From Paratrimastix pyriformis (taxonomy: Eukaryota > Preaxostyla > Paratrimastigidae): a stretch of DNA of 64,000 nucleotides. Shown piece by piece: positions 44,738 through 64,000 of the stretch (position 1 is the first letter of the stretch; each line of letters starts with the position of its first letter). Below the pieces are notes generated by a model. It saw only the letters and a program-made list of their open reading frames with translations. It was not told the origin of the DNA and made no database searches. The stretch is from positions 496,001 to 560,000 of the forward strand of contig JAPMOS010000019.1 of NCBI GenBank assembly GCA_027972325.1. The letters are read 5' to 3'. Made by a program: the position numbers and the translations under genes.

Positions 44738-44989
44738 ATTAGCCAAGGCTTCCTCTTGGCTAAAATTAGCCAAGGCTTAGCCAAGCCAGCCTCGGCTAGC
44801 GGAGATCCGGCCTCCCTACCCCAGGGGGGATATCCACACACACCCCACCCCCCGGAAACGTGAGGAAGTCATGTGGGTCTGCATCTCCCCCCACCAGATT
44901 CCCGCCCTTCGGCCTGGTTCACTAGCCGAGCTCTTTAGCCTAGCCAACGACCCTAAAAATTAGCCACTTGGCTAATATTTTCCGCCATG
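44738..44989. repeat. Right subterminal region of giant element 2
   Basis: Dense AATTAGCCAAGG and TTGGCTAAA words ending in the TIR. Aligns with 23,990-24,214. Confidence 0.65.
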
Positions 44990-44999
44990 AAGGGTCTAT

Positions 45000-45725
45000 G
45001 CGACCGGGGAGGCCCCCATCTCGGGTTGGCATCCCGGCGCGGGAACCACTTCGGCATTTCTTCTTCTCCCTCCGCAAAGAAGCTGACTTGAAAGATCGCA
45101 GGCATTAACTTGAACACCCTCAGAGAATCTACCAAAACCATAACACCCCTTCTCCATAGCACAACACAAACCTTTCCTTCCCAACCATGTCGCCACGTCC
45201 TCTTCACTGGCCTCCGTCGGAAAGCCAGCAAGCGTCGCCTTGAAGAGCGTTGTCGTGATGATGTCCGGCTGGAATTCAGTCGCCACAGCCACAATAGGCC
45301 TCACAGTAGCATGAAACTTCTGGCCAAGTTCCTCAACCCTTGTGAACTGCTCGGCCGTCGGACGATCGAATAGAATTGAGAATTCGGGGAAAGACCCCCA
45401 CCGCGGCGCCCGCAAAAGACGCCTGAATTTCAGCATAGGATAGAGGATTCCCATCAGGGAACAAGAGCGTAGCCCCAATAGCCTGCAGCACAAAAAAGAT
45501 CGTCAGGATCACTCCAAGCCGCCGGCCCCAACTCAGGGCGCTTCGTTTGCGGCACTCAATCAAACAGACCTGATCCCAACATGGGCTCTCCCTCATCCTT
45601 GCAGGAGCCGCCGCCTCCGCCGCACTCTTCTCGGCCGCACGCTTGTGTTGTTGCACACGGGCAGCCTCTTGCGCAGCCGCCTCCTTCTCAACATCAGACA
45701 TAGTCACAGATTCAGAATCAGCCAT
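45000..45725 (-). pseudogene. ORF1-like membrane-anchored protein, diverged third unit
   Basis: The ATG at 45,725 opens MADSESVTMSDVEKE, a charged Ala/Glu/Lys-rich N terminus. A hydrophobic segment (LGVILTIFFVLQAIGATLLF) follows, then, after one frame change, a domain starting FPEFSILFDRP that parallels YPSFEVLIYED of units 1 and 2. Sequence identity to those is low, so this is a different subfamily. It is cut at about 45,010 by the 21-bp block AAGGGTCTATGCGACCGGGG. Confidence 0.55.
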
Positions 45726-46833
45726 CTTCTGCGGAGAAATTCAAACGCTTGAAGGTCAACTCGACCCCGGGAAAGGTGGGCCTGGCACACTGGAGGGCGA
45801 TGGTTCTTCTGGTGACGGGACGACCACTGAGGGAACGGACGATTCTTCGTCTGTAGACTGCTTCATCGAACTGGAGGACCTTCAGGATCCGGTAGCGCTC
45901 GGAAGAGTCGCGCCAGACATGTGCCCCATGTTCTGTCCGGAAGGAATGGACGAACGGGCGGTCTCTATCATGAAGCACGCATGGTCCGGGTCCCGGGCCA
46001 AGGCCATCTCCATTGCATGGCGGAGGTGGTCAGAGTGGGCCGAAGGGAAGGGACTGGATCCTTTTCAGGCGTCTCCTGTTGGCCTCGTGAACTTCCTAGC
46101 GGAAAAGTTTGGTGAGAACAACTTCTCAGCGAAATGGTTTGCGAACATTGCGAGTTGTATATCGACTAAGCTCGCGGTCTTGTCAGGAAGACGGATCGGC
46201 GCGGATCCTTTGGTCACGACCTTTTTGGAGGCCGTGCGTAAAATGCGGCCCGCCAAACCTAAGATTGAGGAATTGCCTGATCTGGAGGCGTTGCAGAAGG
46301 CAATCGCGGACCGTGGAGCGAATGCGAAGCTCCCGAGGGATTTCCTCTTGGGGAAGCTGGCGGTCTTGTTGTTGCTTTCCGGGCTGCGCCCGGGCGACAT
46401 GACTCGCATTGCGGTGTCGAAGTCCCGTTTGGGACGGGACCATTCGCTGACGCTGACGCTGAAAACCAAGACGTCAGGAGGACAATGGGTCCTCAGGAAG
46501 GTGGAAGGGCTGCCAGCAGACCCCATTTTTGCCCACACTGCTGCGCGTCGGAAGTCCTGCGGCGGAAGGTGCCGGGGGATGCCGACTCTTTTTTCGTGGC
46601 TCGAAACGGGGGAAAAACGTGTTGGCCCGGGGACAATGGGGCAATTGCCGGAGAAGAACGATGAAAGGGGTGAGGGAAGAAAGAAAGAGAGGGAAGAGGA
46701 GACGATACAAAAGGAAACCACAAGGCTCTTGGAGCCCAACGGGTTTCGAAGCTGGCGCGTGGGCTGATGACAGAGGCTGGGATCCCAGCCAACTTTCGGA
46801 CATACGCCCTCCGTGGGGCGGGGGAGGCGCCAG
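45726..46833 (+). pseudogene. Tyrosine recombinase, diverged third unit (broken, C terminus missing)
   Basis: It aligns with the unit 1 recombinase throughout: LEDLQDPVALGR, IAWRRWSEWAEGKGLDPF, LLLSGLRPGDMTRIA (first Arg), LKTKTSGGQW (Lys), and TEAGIPANFRTYALRGAGE, where the His of H-x-x-R is Tyr. The part with the Trp/His and Tyr nucleophile is absent after 46,833. A fragment of repeat X sits inside the gene at 46,655-46,712. A few breaks in total; not functional. It is divergent from the ORF1-like gene, as in unit 1. Confidence 0.65.
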
Positions 46834-46914
46834 GGACGGAACACACACTCATTACATCATTCTTGCACAGGTCGGGGAGGCCAGGGACGGAAGGGTGCAG
46901 CACATACACACTCA

Positions 46915-63453
<16,539 letters not shown>

Positions 63454-63544
63454 CTGCGAGGGATTTGAAAGAGAGGGAAGCCAGGGAGATGACGATTTTG
63501 GAGGAGGCAGTCGATCACAACAAAAATATTTTTTAAAAAAAAGT

Positions 63545-63612
63545 ACTCACCGGGAACCGATCCCGGGGCGTTACCCTTGCGAGTCGTGCCGCTTAACCGC
63601 GTGAGCTACGGG
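63545..63612 (-). mobile_element. tRNA-like sequence in the intron (SINE or pseudogene)
   Basis: On the minus strand TAGCTCACGCGG resembles an A box and a GGGATCGGTTCCC hairpin stands in for the T arm. The anticodon stem does not pair well and there is no acceptor stem. Confidence 0.35.
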
Positions 63613-63669
63613 TTTCGAGGCAGGAAACTCAAACAAAAACCGATGTTCAACTCGCTGGGGCGCATCGAA

Positions 63670-63707
63670 TGATATGATGATGATGATGATGTGATGATGA
63701 TGATGAT

Positions 63708-63752
<45 letters not shown>

Positions 63753-63815
63753 GGATGATGTTCGGATGATGATTGATGATGATTGATGATGATTGATGAT
63801 GATGATGATGAAGAT

Positions 63816-63911
<96 letters not shown>

Positions 63912-63921
63912 GGATGAAGAT

Positions 63922-64000
<79 letters not shown>
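63670..64000 (+). repeat. Intronic ATGATG microsatellite at the window edge
   Basis: GAT triplets with TTGG interruptions. It runs off the window. Confidence 0.95.

Larger units (their letters stand above)
35594..44989. mobile_element. Giant TIR element 2, about 9.4 kb, in the divergent promoter of unit 2
   Basis: The left end CATGGCGGAAAAAAATTAGC and the reverse complement of the right end (CATGGCGGAAAATATTAGCC) match at about 21 of 22 bases. AA flanks both sides (35,592-35,593 and 44,990-44,991). The left flank (TTCAAAACTC) and right flank (GGGTCTATGCGACCGG) are contiguous in unit 1 at 14,731-14,758, with a single AA between them. This supports one insertion event. The interior holds a SINE, two VNTRs of about 2 and 3.9 kb, repeat X and gene remnants. 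No transposase was recognised. Confidence 0.7.

Noticed and set aside
17205-44989. Polinton/Maverick-type elements, suggested by size and TIRs
   Set aside because: No protein-primed polymerase, integrase, packaging ATPase or capsid-like frame was recognised in either giant element.

Overview
This is a GC-rich window from a eukaryotic, probably unicellular genome. It has split genes, TTAGGG-type telomere repeats, tRNA-derived SINEs, a LINE-type reverse transcriptase, long minisatellites, and introns filled with ATGATGATTGG-type microsatellite. The organism cannot be named from the sequence.

Layout. 1-4,376 holds the 3' part of a Ser/Pro/Gln-rich gene on the + strand. 4,936-6,275 is a subtelomeric satellite that passes into pure (TTAGGG)n and then a 17-base N gap; this looks like a true chromosome end, so 6,293 onward is probably another piece joined by scaffolding. 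6,293-9,536 has little coding signal and holds an 882-bp TIR element with a TA target duplication. 9,537-15,950 is the first copy of an unusual composite element. A minus-strand gene set encodes a membrane-anchored ORF1, a USP-type deubiquitinase-like domain, an AP endonuclease and a LINE-type reverse transcriptase (RT). It sits head to head with a plus-strand tyrosine recombinase (YR). A second copy is spread over 16,319-45,010 because two very large TIR elements (17,205-29,465 and 35,594-44,989) inserted into it, one in the RT region and one in the short divergent promoter. A third, diverged ORF1/YR head-to-head pair lies at 45,000-46,833.

The large TIR elements carry a truncated RNase H-like gene, a five-repeat filamin-like gene, further gene remnants and kilobase-scale VNTRs. 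Parts of the two are homologous and in the same order, which suggests that one giant-2-type element is nested inside giant 1. From 46,915 to the right edge, the minus strand carries one very large gene for a single-pass membrane protein. Its ectodomain is built of fibronectin-III-like repeats and its cytoplasmic tail is Pro/Gln-rich. Thirteen exons are visible and the 5' end lies beyond the window.

Across the genes, most introns start with GTCYG (often GTCTGTG) rather than GTRAGT. The most interesting candidate system is the composite element: a tyrosine recombinase divergently paired with a USP-APE-RT gene set.
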